Assembly: GCF_007655135.1 (NCBI RefSeq)
Contig: NC_045134.1
Span: 14,652,982 to 14,716,981, forward strand
Reading direction: 5' to 3'
Origin: Punica granatum
Lineage: Eukaryota > Streptophyta > Magnoliopsida > Myrtales > Lythraceae
Length of the DNA: 64,000 bases
The first letter of the stretch is position 1; every line of letters starts with the position of its first letter. Positions 33,751 to 45,101 of the stretch are shown here, one piece after another. The notes under the pieces were generated by a model. That model worked only from the letters and a program-made list of their open reading frames with translations. It was not told the DNA's origin and made no database searches. The position numbers and the translations under genes were made by a program.

Positions 33751-33918
33751 TATGTAATTTGATTTTATAAAATTTTTGTAATATTCTAATTTACAAAAGT
33801 TTTTTGGTAACTAATTTTGGAATACATTAGATTATATAAAAGTTTTAGGGTTTTGATCTATTTGTGTGCGTAAAAATATATACCGCAACAATATATAGAT
33901 ATCTATATCTACACCAGC

Positions 33919-33977
33919 TGCTCGCATGAATATATATATATATATATGCGTATATATATATATATACCACCTGTCTA

Positions 33978-34045
<68 letters not shown>

Positions 34046-34046
34046 G
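33919..34046. repeat. Compound (TA)n-(CT)n-(TA)n microsatellite
   Basis: Alternating TA runs flank a CT run at about 33980..34029 with one interruption. It creates long, meaningless open frames on both strands. Confidence 0.9.
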
Positions 34047-34135
34047 TAGTTTTGATCTTTTTCTTTTTACCCGCTACAATCAAGCCCAAAAGATATCTAT
34101 ATATATACCAGCTGCCTCTATCTATAGAACAAATG

Positions 34136-34530
34136 ATTTTATTCAGAATATTTTATTGATAATTTTATAATAAAAAATAATAAATTAAAAATTTAACTCA
34201 AAAAAATCGAGAAAATTCTATTTAGAATCATAACATTCTGAGGCCATCTAGCTGGCCTATCTATTTTGTTCGGAATATTTTATTGATAATTTTATAACAT
34301 AAAATAATAAAACTAAAAATTTTAATTCAAAAAATCGAGAAAATTGTATTAAAAAACGGAGCGTTCTGAGATAATTTGGCTAGTCCACCTATTTTGTTCT
34401 GAATATTTTATTGATAATTCTATAACATAAAATAATATAATTAAAATTTTAACTCAAAAAATAGAGAAAATTATATCTAGAAATGAAGCGTTTTGAGGTC
34501 ATCTGACTAGGCTCACATTGTACGTTGCTT
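34136..34530. repeat. Three-copy tandem repeat, about 127 bp
   Basis: Units start near 34136, 34263 and 34391, each with GAATATTTTATTGATAATT, then AAAAA(T)CGAGAAAATT, then GCGTT(C/T)TGAGG.CATCTG. Further single copies occur at about 34900..35025 and 35270..35400. It lies inside the larger duplication. Confidence 0.8.
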
Positions 34531-35430
34531 TCATATATATATATATATATACACTAATATATACTTATTTCATATATACGGAGAAAATCGAATCTTATAA
34601 AATTTAAAATGTTGTAATTTGATCTGCTAAAAGTTTTGTAAGAATTTAATTTCCAAAATTTTTTTGGTAAATAATTTTGGAATACATTAGATTATATAAA
34701 AGTTTTAGAGTTTTGATTACATACACCAGCTGCTCGCATCAATATATATAGAGAGAGAGAGAGATAGAGATATATATATATATATATATATGTAGTTTTG
34801 GTCTTTTTTTTTTCTTTTACCCCCTAGAATCAAGCCCAAAAGATATCAACATATATACCAACTGTCTCTATCTATAGAACAAAAGATTTTGTTGTTCGGA
34901 ATATTTTATTGATAATTTTTTAACAAAAAATAATAAAATTTAAAAATTTAACTCAAAAAATCAAGAAAATTCTATTTAGAAACGGAGCGTTCTGAGGCTA
35001 TTTATCTGGGTTAACCTCGTACGTTGCTTTCACATATATAGATAGATATTAAAAAATTCAAGATTATTAAATAATATATAAATTATAAAAACTAAGGAAA
35101 TCAAGAAATTAGATTTTATAATGAGATATATTTTATTAAAAATAATTTCGAAAATTAAAAAATTTTAAAAACCTAGAAAGTCCATCTACAAAATTCGTAT
35201 TGCATTTAATTGGATATCAATGTAGTATCAAAAAGATTTTATGGTATTTTTGATTTTAAATGAAACATTATTTCAAAAGATTTAGTTGCTAATTTTATAA
35301 TTCAAGATTAAATTTAAATTTTAAACTAAAAAAACCAAGAAAATTTCATTTAAAAAAGAAGCGTTTTGATGCCATCTGGCCAGGCCCACCTCGTACCTTG
35401 CTTTTATATATATATATATATATATATAAG

Positions 35431-36452
35431 TATCCTACTACCTAACCGTTTGGCCAATCATAGAGTTCCCTAACTTTATGTATAGATTTGTAAACCATGT
35501 ACTAAATTGAGAAAATAAAAATAAAAATCAACGAAACACGGTTCCTTTCTACGCAAATTTACCGGTTTGAAAATTGGAAAGGTGCCAGGAAGCAAATTAC
35601 GCTCATGGTATCTCAACTTTAATTCGACCAACCACGCCATAATAATGAGGAAGCCCCAAGGAGGAGGGCATGAACCATTAGCAAGACTTCGGCCTTAGAA
35701 GGCTCCTGTGTTCGAAGGATTGGAACATTCACATTTGGAGCAAAAGTAACAGCAAGTATCTCGAGAGCTGGACCACATTTTTTGATGCAAAGAATCAAGG
35801 ATAGAAACCATGAGATCCTTCAGGTTGTGGGACTGGAACCAAATGACACCTTCAGATCTCCGTGGCAGTTTACTTGAGCAGTTACTACTTGTCATGAGAT
35901 CACCAGCAACCTCTATATGTCTTTAGGTTCAATTCAGTCCCAATTTTGACCTGAAGTTCCTCCTTTAGGTTCATCCAATCCCATTTAACAATCAGCAATT
36001 ACTAATGTCATGACCATCTGCTTTGATAATTTCACCTTATTCGGTAACAAGTCATCGAGGTTTTATTCCGTAATCCAAACATTGAAGTTTGGAATGAAGG
36101 AATTGAAGTTTGGAATGAAGGAATAGGAACTGTTTCAGCTTTCTGAAAGAAAGCCCACTTGCAATATTTAGACAACTAGGTCAGCCTGCGCAAATTGAAA
36201 TGGTCATATAAATTCAAATTGTCATGTGACCAAGAGAATCGTTAAATGTTCCTAATTTGCCATTTAAGATATCGTATTGCTAAAGCCTAATTGGAAGGGG
36301 GAGAAAATGAATTGAATGAGGCTGCGTATGTTTTCTACAAAAAATTGGCATTTTCGCCATCAATAAATAAGGTACCCATAGAACACTACATAACCTCCTC
36401 AAGAACCTCTAAGAACACTGAGAACCATTCTCCGAGAGAACCCCCGACAAAA
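35431..36452. other. 3' flank of the TMEM135-like gene; intergenic
   Basis: The minus-strand gene ends at 36453, so its 3' untranslated region should lie in 36452 and leftward. A 66-codon minus-strand frame at 35695..35895 ends in a Cys-rich stretch (CCYFCSKCECSNPSN), but I recognise no family and see no connecting exon. Nothing else is supported. Confidence 0.4.
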
Positions 36453-39400
36453 TCAAGAACTTTTACGATGTGGGGTTTCAGGAGTAGGAGGAGGCACGCC
36501 AAACACCCAATCGAGAACATTCAAATACTTGGAACGGAATACTTCCCTTTCTACAGCATAGCAATGCATGATTATGGCCGTTGATATGCTGAAGATCAGT
36601 ACGTCCACTCTATTAAGTCTCCTCAACTTCGGTAAGTATCCAGCATCTGTCATGCAAGTAAAGAAGCTCTCAATGGCCCGTGCGAGACAGTATAGAGATA
36701 TCTCGATCCTCCTGCTCTTCTTTTCAATTGCCAAGGCTAGGCCAGTTGGGAACTGCCATAGGAAAAGAAGTAAGGACCTCGAACATCTCACATTCTTAAA
36801 CTGTGCAATAGTAGGATGAGAAGAGTTAATTTACCGTCCCAATGGCCACCATCGGAATATTGCATTTCTTGAAAATTCTAAAGAGTATGCAAGTCCACAC
36901 CCTATGAATCAGTGAAGGAACTTCAAATGAGTGATGATGAAATTCAACATGAGAACTTATGATTTCCGGAGTGCACCTACACATGCTTATATTGAAAACT
37001 GCAGCTATTATTGTTTTCATGTTACATATGAACCCAAATATTCCTGAGGAACTCAAGGGTGACGAACTCTTCCATGAAAGAAACTAGCTATTGACAATGA
37101 AGTGCGAACCTAACAAGCCTCTATACAGAATAAAGGAGCATCAATGCGAGATACACCAAATGTCATAACGAGATAATTTAGGGTGTGAGGTCAATAAAAT
37201 TAGTGTTTTCTATCTGAACCAGGTTCAACCAATCAAGAAAATATAACTGAAAAATTATGAAACAGCCACGAAGCATAGCTATTTAACCACAGAAATAGCC
37301 CTTGTAATAACAAAAAGCAGACTGCTAAGATAACCAACTTGGGGCACACACAATGGATTCTGGTAAAACCCTCAGAACGTGCAGCTTCACACCCAGTTTG
37401 CCATATAACAGTTGCCACACTGCAAGCACTCACAGTGCTCTAAATAGCTTGCAATATCTGCTATGCAAAAACAATGTTTAAAGGAAGAAAAGGAAAAGGA
37501 AGAGATAGAGAACAAGACAATTTTTACCAGGCAGATGAACAATACGCAGACAGAAACAGGCTTGATCTAGCAGTACCTAGGAGACTCTTTCCCAGGATGG
37601 TGTAGGGCCTGTCAAATGTGAAAACAAGGTAATCCAAGAAAATTACCGTCACAAGGATCGAATATAACTCAAAAGGCCAGAACTCATGTTGCTTACTGCG
37701 AGATGTTGTACCCAGAAGGATACAAAGATAATGATATATGCGGAACTCATTTTGCACATTCTCAAAGGTAAGGGGAAAAGCAGAAGAATGTGAGGAGATG
37801 CAGGACTTTGACAGAATTGTTTGTACCCTCAAGATCCCAGAACAGTCTGTACCCTCAAGATCCTCAATTGTCTGATGGGCAAATAACTTTTCAGGCATCG
37901 CAACATTTCAATACACCTATATGTGTAATTTGACTTCCATATCTCCTTGAATGATTCGAAAATAAAATAAAATAAAAAATGAAAATCTCGAGGTTCAGGA
38001 TCATGACATGGCTTGGGCAAAGAGATAAGGCTGCATTTTTAAAAAACTCATGGTCCTATGAGAAATGCTCCTCAAAATCAATCATACCTCTGGAAAAAGC
38101 TTTTGGCCCATCGCTCCTGTTAAAATTGGATTTCTAGTTTGAGGTTCTATACCTAGACGGATGTGGGTGTGGGGATACAGGTATGGCTTTGAGATCAGGT
38201 GATATATACGTCAATTTCAGCTCTTTCCAATGTAGAATACAAATAACAATGTGAAACTCACAAGTTTATGCCATATGGATCCTGATCATTACAACTTGTT
38301 CAAATTAAGAAACATTCTAGGAGAGCCGCAGGGTTCTACAAAAGAACCCTCAGGTCAATCATCAAGATATATATGCACTTCCAACTGATACCATTTTCGG
38401 CTGCTGATAAGCATGATGCGAATTACAAAAAATCTTAATCAAATATCAACACATAGAACAACTAAATTACAGCTTATACCTTTTCAAGAGGTCCTGACGA
38501 TGGACTATCAAAGCAGGAATCAGGTAAACAGGGAGATAGACAGGTAAAGCTCTTTTGTATGCTTGGATGAGAAAAGAGACACTGTGTGAGGTGCAAGGTT
38601 GATTTCCATGTATTATCTGCAAGATTTAGAAGATCAGCTGATAAAGAACAGTCAACAGGAGAGCACTGAGAAAGCAAGCTGGTGCCTCCCAGAATATTGA
38701 CAAAACGATTTCATTTGAAAGACAATCCATGGATCAAAGTGCCTCAGCTTTTAGATTGGCCACATATCAAAGTGTCTCAGCTTTTAAATTGGCCATACAT
38801 CAAAGTGCATCAGCCACTCTGCAAACTTGCTGGTAGGAATAAATATCATCTTCTTTAAATTTATCAGGTCGTAGGATGGAGAGCCATTTAATTAAAAAAA
38901 GTACGTGAATCCCTGAAACTAAGTGCAAGGAAGCATTGTTATAAGCATTGCAAAGATGCATAATAGATGCTTGGACCTTTAAATTATTATACACATGATG
39001 AAGGTTCTCTCCTCGAGAGGAAGTAGTATAACTTATTCAACGTTAAAAAATGCGATAGGTAGAGTCCTATTCAAACTTTGTAAGAATAACAAATTTCAAA
39101 ATAAGATGAAAAAAACCAGCTTTATACCAAATAGTGATAACATTTTAAGGTCAAAATGAATATTTGTATTGCAAAAAGACAAGAGTGATCCAAGTTATCA
39201 TGCATTATGAAATTGCATGCAGAAATTTTAAGCCAACAGAGACTACAGTTTAGAGAAATTTGAACTCAGGGAAAGTCATACCGAGCAGGGAATTTTCATA
39301 TTTGGGTCGAGATTGATGTCAACGCCCATTGACTTGTAATATCTTTCAATTGCCTCTAAGTTGGTAAAAGGAATGCCAGAAGCAATCTCTTTCACCCCCT

Positions 39401-41077
39401 GTAAAATTGTAGGATTTTTTCCTCCGTGGGTGTTGAGAAATGACTTGTACGATGGAGGTAAGCTGTCTTGCTTCAATATGTATGCAGACCTGCAATTTAA
39501 GAGTTTTGCTTAAGCACAATAAAGTAGCAGCTGTAGTTGTCCAGAAAAATGAAACATCAAGTCTTAGTGACCGATATACAATGACAAACCTTCCTTGGTC
39601 AACGCTTATGGAACTACAGATATGACCGAATTTAAGAGTCTTGCTAAAGCACAATTTTTTTCTTGAATCGTAATAACGGGCAACAAGTTTCAGCACAGGA
39701 TATGATGTCACTAAGATGACGAAAAGGAAAAAGAGGGAAAAGCAAGAAATTGGAACTCTATCTTGAACAAAGACCTAGCATGACCATACATGAAATAGGA
39801 TGTATCAATTAAATCCTTAATAAGGTTGATGACAGTGGAGTAACCGAAACATCTTTTATAAAAAAGACCAATCAACTGTTGGACAGGCATAAGCAAACAC
39901 CCAAATCACTGAAATCTCTTACGCTTTCCCTTTGCACTCATTTGACACTTAAAATCAATGGGAACTTTCTCCTAACAAAAGCAGGCTGGACAAAATACCC
40001 ATGGGACAATAACATGATGCCATGAATATAAGATACTGAAAAGCTTAATATATTTGATAAGAACACCCTCTAGCAATACAGTGGTAGCAAAACCAAGACC
40101 TGCAATAACTTGAAATAGCAAGTATTTGTTACCCTTACAGTATCTGCGATGAAGAAAGACACATAAGGAATATGTCCCCATGCTTCCAAGTGAGCGGTCG
40201 GCAAATCTTCCCAAATCGTTTGCTCTTAATCCCACATCGGGAAGCCAATACGGCTGCACGCATGAGTATGTAAATGGCCAAGCTTGTGTGTTGCGTGTTC
40301 AGTCCCGTAAGTAAAATCGATGGACCTGCTATCGCCCCTGCCAACAAATGCCTCCAGTTTGCAGTCCTAACAGTGATTCAAACACCAATTAGACATACTG
40401 CAGCAGATTGAATATCAGCAACAAAGAACAGAAACATGGAAGTACGGGATTGCCTGCGATGACCGCCCAAGGCAGCTATGATCTCATCCACGGAGACAAA
40501 TGTGCCGGCGAAGGTTCCGAGGAATAGTCCGTATCTCAATGTCTCCTTCAAAGCCAGAATTATGGCCTCTCTGTTCGAGAACAGCTCAGGTTTACTGATC
40601 AAACGCAGAAGAGAGAGAAGAAGTCAACACGAATGATTATAGTCAAATCTTGATCCGATAACCAAACAGAGGTGAATCTCACATGCAAGCAGAGGACAAG
40701 TTCAGCAACATCAGAGAGCCTCACCGCGCAGAGGCCGATAAACTCCGGCGACGGAGTCTAGCCAGAATCGAGAATAAAGCCAAGCCGCCTTTGAGGCCGG
40801 CTCCAATCGAGAATCCCTTCACCGAAGCAGTGACTGCTCTGCGTATCTTCTCCGAGTCAGTGAAAGGGATCGAATCCAAAACAAGTGAGTAAGTGGAGGG
40901 GCAGGAGCTGGAAGGAGGAGTGGGGTCGGTTCTAGAGCAATGCGCGCAGCTCGTACCGCCGCCTGAATTCTCATGCAGGAGACAAACGCGGTCCTCTCCG
41001 GCTGAGGAGCAGCCGCGCTGGCCGCCGTCGACGGCCGAGACATCGCCGAGAGACGGCGGCGGCTGCGGCGGCGGCAT
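36453..41077 (-). CDS. TMEM135-like / Tim17-Tim22-Tim23-type membrane protein; eight exons, 504 aa
   Basis: Exons on the minus strand: 40725..41077, 40454..40594, 40139..40366, 39282..39489, 38480..38616, 37528..37608, 36835..36901, 36453..36752. All joins keep frame (1,515 nt). Residues 1 to about 75 are low-complexity, Pro/Ser-rich. Two Gly-rich hydrophobic segments follow (KGFSIGAGLKGGLALFSILA at about 93 and YGLFLGTFAGTFVSVDEIIA at about 139), as in Tim17/22/23 folds. Next come HLLAGAIAGPSILLTG and GLNTQHTSLAIYILMRAA. The CSIIHGNQPC block (309-318) matches the Cys-rich motif of TMEM135 proteins. Further hydrophobic segments follow, including LPVYLPVYLIPALIV. Animal TMEM135 acts in mitochondrial and peroxisomal membranes; the plant role is inferred. 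The start is the first in-frame ATG. Intron 2 needs a GC donor (40453-40452). No stops or frame breaks, so likely functional. Confidence 0.9.
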
Positions 41078-41340
41078 GGCTGGGCTACGCTCTGCCAGTA
41101 ACGGTTGCAGAGTAATGGACGGAGAAGAAGATGAGGAGAACGAGTCCGTCTGGAAGCAGACGGAAAGGAGTAGTAGTGGCAGAGGAGAGCAGCGCAGCGG
41201 GCGGGGCAGAGCGAGAGATGGAGCTAATCGGAGAGGCCAATGACGGAACCACACGCGTGTCGTTTCAGTGCGGTTCTGTAACTGTGACGCCAGCAGTTCT
41301 GCCCTCGTCCCTTGTCATTTTCGGAAATTACCTAACTAGA

Positions 41341-41384
<44 letters not shown>
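41341..41384. repeat. (TA)n(TG)n microsatellite
   Basis: About 26 bases of TA followed by about 18 of TG, 264 bp upstream of the TMEM135-like start codon, so in or near its promoter. Confidence 0.9.
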
Positions 41385-41419
41385 TTGGATAGATAGATAC
41401 TTAACTACACCGGTTTGCA

Positions 41420-42003
41420 TGGTTACGGGTAGGTCCAATTGAAAATCAGATAGAATTCGGTTAGTAATTTTAGGAATCGATGAAAGGTAATTTTGGTTTC
41501 GATTCCAACACATAGGGTATCCAATAAATCACTATTCGTAACCTGTATTTTCTAAAAAGTTATTTTATATTTACCTAATTCTCTATGTGCGATGTAGTAG
41601 CTATAGAATGTTAAGTAGAGTTTATTTGCTTTGTCTACTAAGAAAAGCTACATCATCCTTTTTCTGCTAAATGCTACATAATTTTTTAATTGCATATTTA
41701 TAATCTTAACGAGTGCTATATAATCATTTAGTTCTATGGATAGATGTGATTCAATTAATCTATATCGACATTTATTTGTTTTGTATGATTGTGAATGAGA
41801 TCTCTATTTATTTTATTTATTGTGTTTAAAGAGAAAAAATACTGATTCTAACAGGGTACCTAGAACCTGTACAATTTTCGAGTAGGTTCTGGTTTCAGGT
41901 TCTAACATGGTAGGGTCCGATTCTAAAATCTTGAAACTTGTCCCCTACAGAATATGGTCCGGGTATCGTGAAAAAACCATCGTACCTGGACTCGCACACC
42001 CCT
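41420..42003 (-). mobile_element. Truncated hAT-like element, same family as 46891..48014
   Basis: The reverse complement of the right end starts TAGGGGTGTGCGAGTCC and then follows the left end of the 46891 copy (GGGACAAGTTT.AAGATTTT, GGACCCTACC.TG). The left part matches the other copy's right end (GGTTTCGATTCC, AGGGTATCCA) but lacks the terminal 50 or so bases. No transposase is present. Confidence 0.65.
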
Positions 42004-42054
42004 ACCTATCTAGTATAGATCAACATGCTATAGACGGGTAAGTACAATAATTAC

Positions 42055-42540
42055 CTATAAAACTCAAACTTTTATCATTTTATCAGTTTTAGCACGATTG
42101 TTATTTTTGATCTAAAAATATACAAACTATTAACTTGATATCAATTTCAGCACATGTTAACTTTTTCATTAATTTAAATGAGAATTGCAAGCCACCACCC
42201 TCGGTCGGGGTAGTTAGCGACCTTAGTGATCGTGCTGGTGACCCTACAGGGGCGGTAGGGCCTCTAGTGAGGCCCTCACCACCTGAATTTGACAAAAAAA
42301 AAAGAAGTAAATTAGAAAGGAAGGAAGACGGAGGTCGACGGTGAGAGTCACGTGGGTAGCAACCACCCCCAGTCGGGGTCACTTGCGACCTCTCATCACA
42401 AGCAATCTTGAATTTGTTGGGGGCACCATTGATGCCCCACCCATTGAAAAATTTAAGGTCGTGCTAACATTGAATTTTAAGTCAAGGAAAAAAGTTTTTG
42501 TTAAAATTGATAAAATGTGAAAAGTTTGGATTTTCTTGGA
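42055..42540. mobile_element. TIR-bearing non-autonomous DNA element, class uncertain
   Basis: The left end (CAAACTTTTATCATTTTATC, then AGTTTTAGCAC) and the reverse complement of the right end (CCAAACTTTTCACATTTTATC, then AATTTTAACA) are inverted copies. The core has two facing GGTCGGGGT / CAGTCGGGGTCACTTGCGACC blocks. No clear target duplication was found, so the edges are approximate. Confidence 0.5.
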
Positions 42541-42869
42541 TAATGAACCCTCATTATTACCAACATTGGTTCAAAACTTGTTCTTGTTTAGCTAATGTCT
42601 CAGGTTGGAATCTTGCAAATGGAGAAAATTCACGGATTGAGAGTCTTAATCATTAGTGAGTCGGCCTGTCTCAAATTGAATCAATTGGGATCCATTGGAA
42701 TTATGAATATCATTTTACACAAAAAAGTACAACAATTACTACAATGGTTTATTTACTGAAAAGATATCTAATTATATATTTTTAGTAGTATTTAATGTTA
42801 TGCAAAATTAAAGGTAAAATGCACACACCTTTCTTGAGGTTTGAAGTAGGGATATCATTGGCATTTACA

Positions 42870-42893
42870 ATATATATATATATATATATATCG
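42870..42893. repeat. (TA)n microsatellite
   Basis: An uninterrupted alternating TA run between the TIR element and the gypsy-type LTR fragment. Confidence 0.85.
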
Positions 42894-42973
42894 CACCACT
42901 TAACCGCATCAAATGATATATGATTTTCAATTTCAAAAAGAGTCCAAGTGCAGTCTTGTCCGGATATGGTTTT

Positions 42974-43420
42974 TGTTAGGGATCAAAAAATTGACCCAAT
43001 AAGTTGGACACGGTCTAACGTCCTAGGCCCACATTGATACATCAAATTGGTAACAATCTCTAGAGGAAATATTCTATCTATTATTATCTCTCATATATCT
43101 TTAATATCTTTGATATATTATTCCCTTAAATATCTACATGATATATTTATGGAACATTTCACTATATGTTATATGCAATTAAATATCTCAAGAGGATTAT
43201 GATGTCCCGATAGAAATTTCATGCGGCTCTCTATAAATATCTCTAGGTATACTTAGAATCGTAAGTTTAATTGATTACTTTTATGAATATATTCTCATTT
43301 AAGTATTGGAAAAGGAAATCGAAATTCCCTTCCATTCTTTCCCTTATTTACAGGTTGATCATGGAAGCTCGAAACTCATGGCTTGCACGTCATAAAGGTT
43401 TGAAAACCGTGACCCCCACA
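42974..43420 (+). mobile_element. Gypsy-type LTR with start of leader (fragment)
   Basis: It starts TGTTAGGGATCAAAA and ends CCCCCACA. It is followed by a primer-site region (43421..43450, CGTCTGTGAGAAACGGCACG) that parallels the one after the LTR at 58975 (TTGGCGCCGTTTGTAGGAAA). Here the first bases of the primer site are altered. Leader-like sequence continues to about 43675, where it meets the long-LTR fragments. No coding domains. Confidence 0.6.
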
Positions 43421-43682
43421 TCGACATCGTCTGTGAGAAACGGCACGAGAAGTCATTACATTGGTTGTTTTACATCAAATTGAGAAGAAACAACGGTTTT
43501 GACCATGAGTGTCGCAAACTCTCAAGCCGGAAACGACAAGTCTTAGGAGGCTCTAAACCTCCTGCAGTAGGATGCAACAAACCACCCAGACACTCTAGGG
43601 CTCCCAACCCTCCCCAATGGGCAACAAGGAGCAACCCAGCACAATTGGCTAGTCAAGATTCGCCACCGCCATAACATGGATA

Positions 43683-45101
43683 TGCAGACCCGAATTTTGT
43701 CTCATCAAAGTCTGCATGCGTGCTCAACATTGCACGGCTTGAGAGTATCCACCTTCCCAGATGATGCATGACGGACGCGCGTGAGAATGAGTCATTACTA
43801 CTTGTTTATGACTCGGAGATCGATGGCCAGTGAGTTGTCCGGGTTTAGGTGTAAGGATACACCTAGTTTGCTAAAGCAAGTGGTCTGCGGAATCAAGGAT
43901 TCCGAATTTAGGTATTTTGTTACGTGCGTGCTTGTATCCCATGTGTCTTGTCGATACTCTGATTTGTCTAAAGTTTGTCGTTTTTAGTTTATTTATCGCT
44001 TAAATTAAGTTTCACTGATTTCGCTCGATTTGACAGCGCAAATTTGTAGAGAAATGACCAATTCGAACTAAGAGCCTGAGAATGGTCTTGGAGCTCAATT
44101 GCTTAGTTTTATTTTCAGTCCTATTCATGGTTCGAATATTTGCCTTTGCCCCGATTCTCTTGTGTTTGTTTCTTGTTTTGCATGTCAGAGCTACCCATCT
44201 CAAACCAAGTAGGATCCAAGCGGATGATGACTCGGATTGAGGTACGTGAAACGGGGATAAAAAATCACCCCAAAGCTCAACTGATCATGTGGTCATCTCA
44301 AGGACCATTCGATCATCCCGGGACCCACCAGTTCGGTCAAACTTGACCCACGACTCTCTTGAGCCCGCGTTGCATTAATTTAGGTTTCGGCTTTCTAAAC
44401 ACATGGTGAGTACGAGTGAACTATTGGCCGAACGCAAACCAACTGGGATCTGATTTAGGCATTTGTATTATATTGAGAGTACAGTACGAGAAATTTATTT
44501 GTATATTTATTCATGTAATGACCCTAGTCGGCGAGCAAACGGTTCGAGAGATGAACCGGTCAAGTCGTCCTACGTCCCAAGGGATGAGTAAGCTTTACAT
44601 TTTGCAGTTTCGGTCTGCGCGAGGAACTGACCATCATGGCTCAGTGAACCGTAGTACGAGAACAACGGACCTAACCCTCGACGTAAGAGTCTACCCCTCT
44701 CTTGGGCTCTTAGTCCGAATCGATCGCTTCTCAACGAATTTATAGTGTCAAAACGAGTAAGATGAGCGAAACCTAATTAATGCGGTAAAACAAACTAAAA
44801 AGGCAAACCTTAGACAAACTATAGCACCAAGAGGGCGTGCGAGATTTAAGCTCGTACATAACAGAACCTCCGAACTGGGAAATACTGGTTCCACAAGACC
44901 ATATGTCTTAGCAAACTAGGTATATTCTTTATCCGTAGGCTTGGGCAATCTGCCAGCTCTCGACTTGAGGTCGTAAACTGGTAATGACGACTCCTTCTGA
45001 CGCACATCATTCACGCATCCCCTGAAAAAGTGGATACTCCTAAGTCGTACAATCTTGCACACGCATGCGGGCCCTAAGGAGATGTAATTTGGGTCCGCAC
45101 A
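43683..45101. mobile_element. Inverted pair of truncated long-LTR ends
   Basis: 43683..44095 is the 3' end of the long LTR family in minus orientation (starts TGCAGACCCGAATTTTG). 44200..45101 is the same 3' region in plus orientation (ends AATTTGGGTCCGCACA), extending further inward. The arms share GTTTGCTAA, ATGGGATAC and GATTCG.ACTAAGAGCC blocks in opposite directions. Both match 26896..27800 and 13450..14351. No coding content. Confidence 0.65.

Larger units (their letters stand above)
33750..35030. repeat. Tandem segmental duplication, roughly 0.75-0.85 kb per copy
   Basis: The order of blocks at 33755..34155 recurs at 34611..34912. The shared blocks are GGAATACATTAGATTATATA then AAAGTTTTAG.GTTTTGAT, CACCAGCTGCTCGCAT, a TA/CT microsatellite, TGTAGTTTTG.TCTTTT, AATCAAGCCCAAAAGATATC and CTCTATCTATAGAACAAA. 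Differences are mainly microsatellite length. Further fragments extend to about 35430. Confidence 0.75.

Noticed and set aside
33832..34170. Frames of about 75-85 codons rich in Ser/Leu and Tyr/Ile or Arg/Glu
   Set aside because: Translations of the TA/CT microsatellite.
35695..35895. 66-codon minus frame with Cys-rich end, possible zinc finger
   Set aside because: The Cys spacing fits no family I know; no adjoining exons; may lie in the 3' untranslated region of the TMEM135-like gene.
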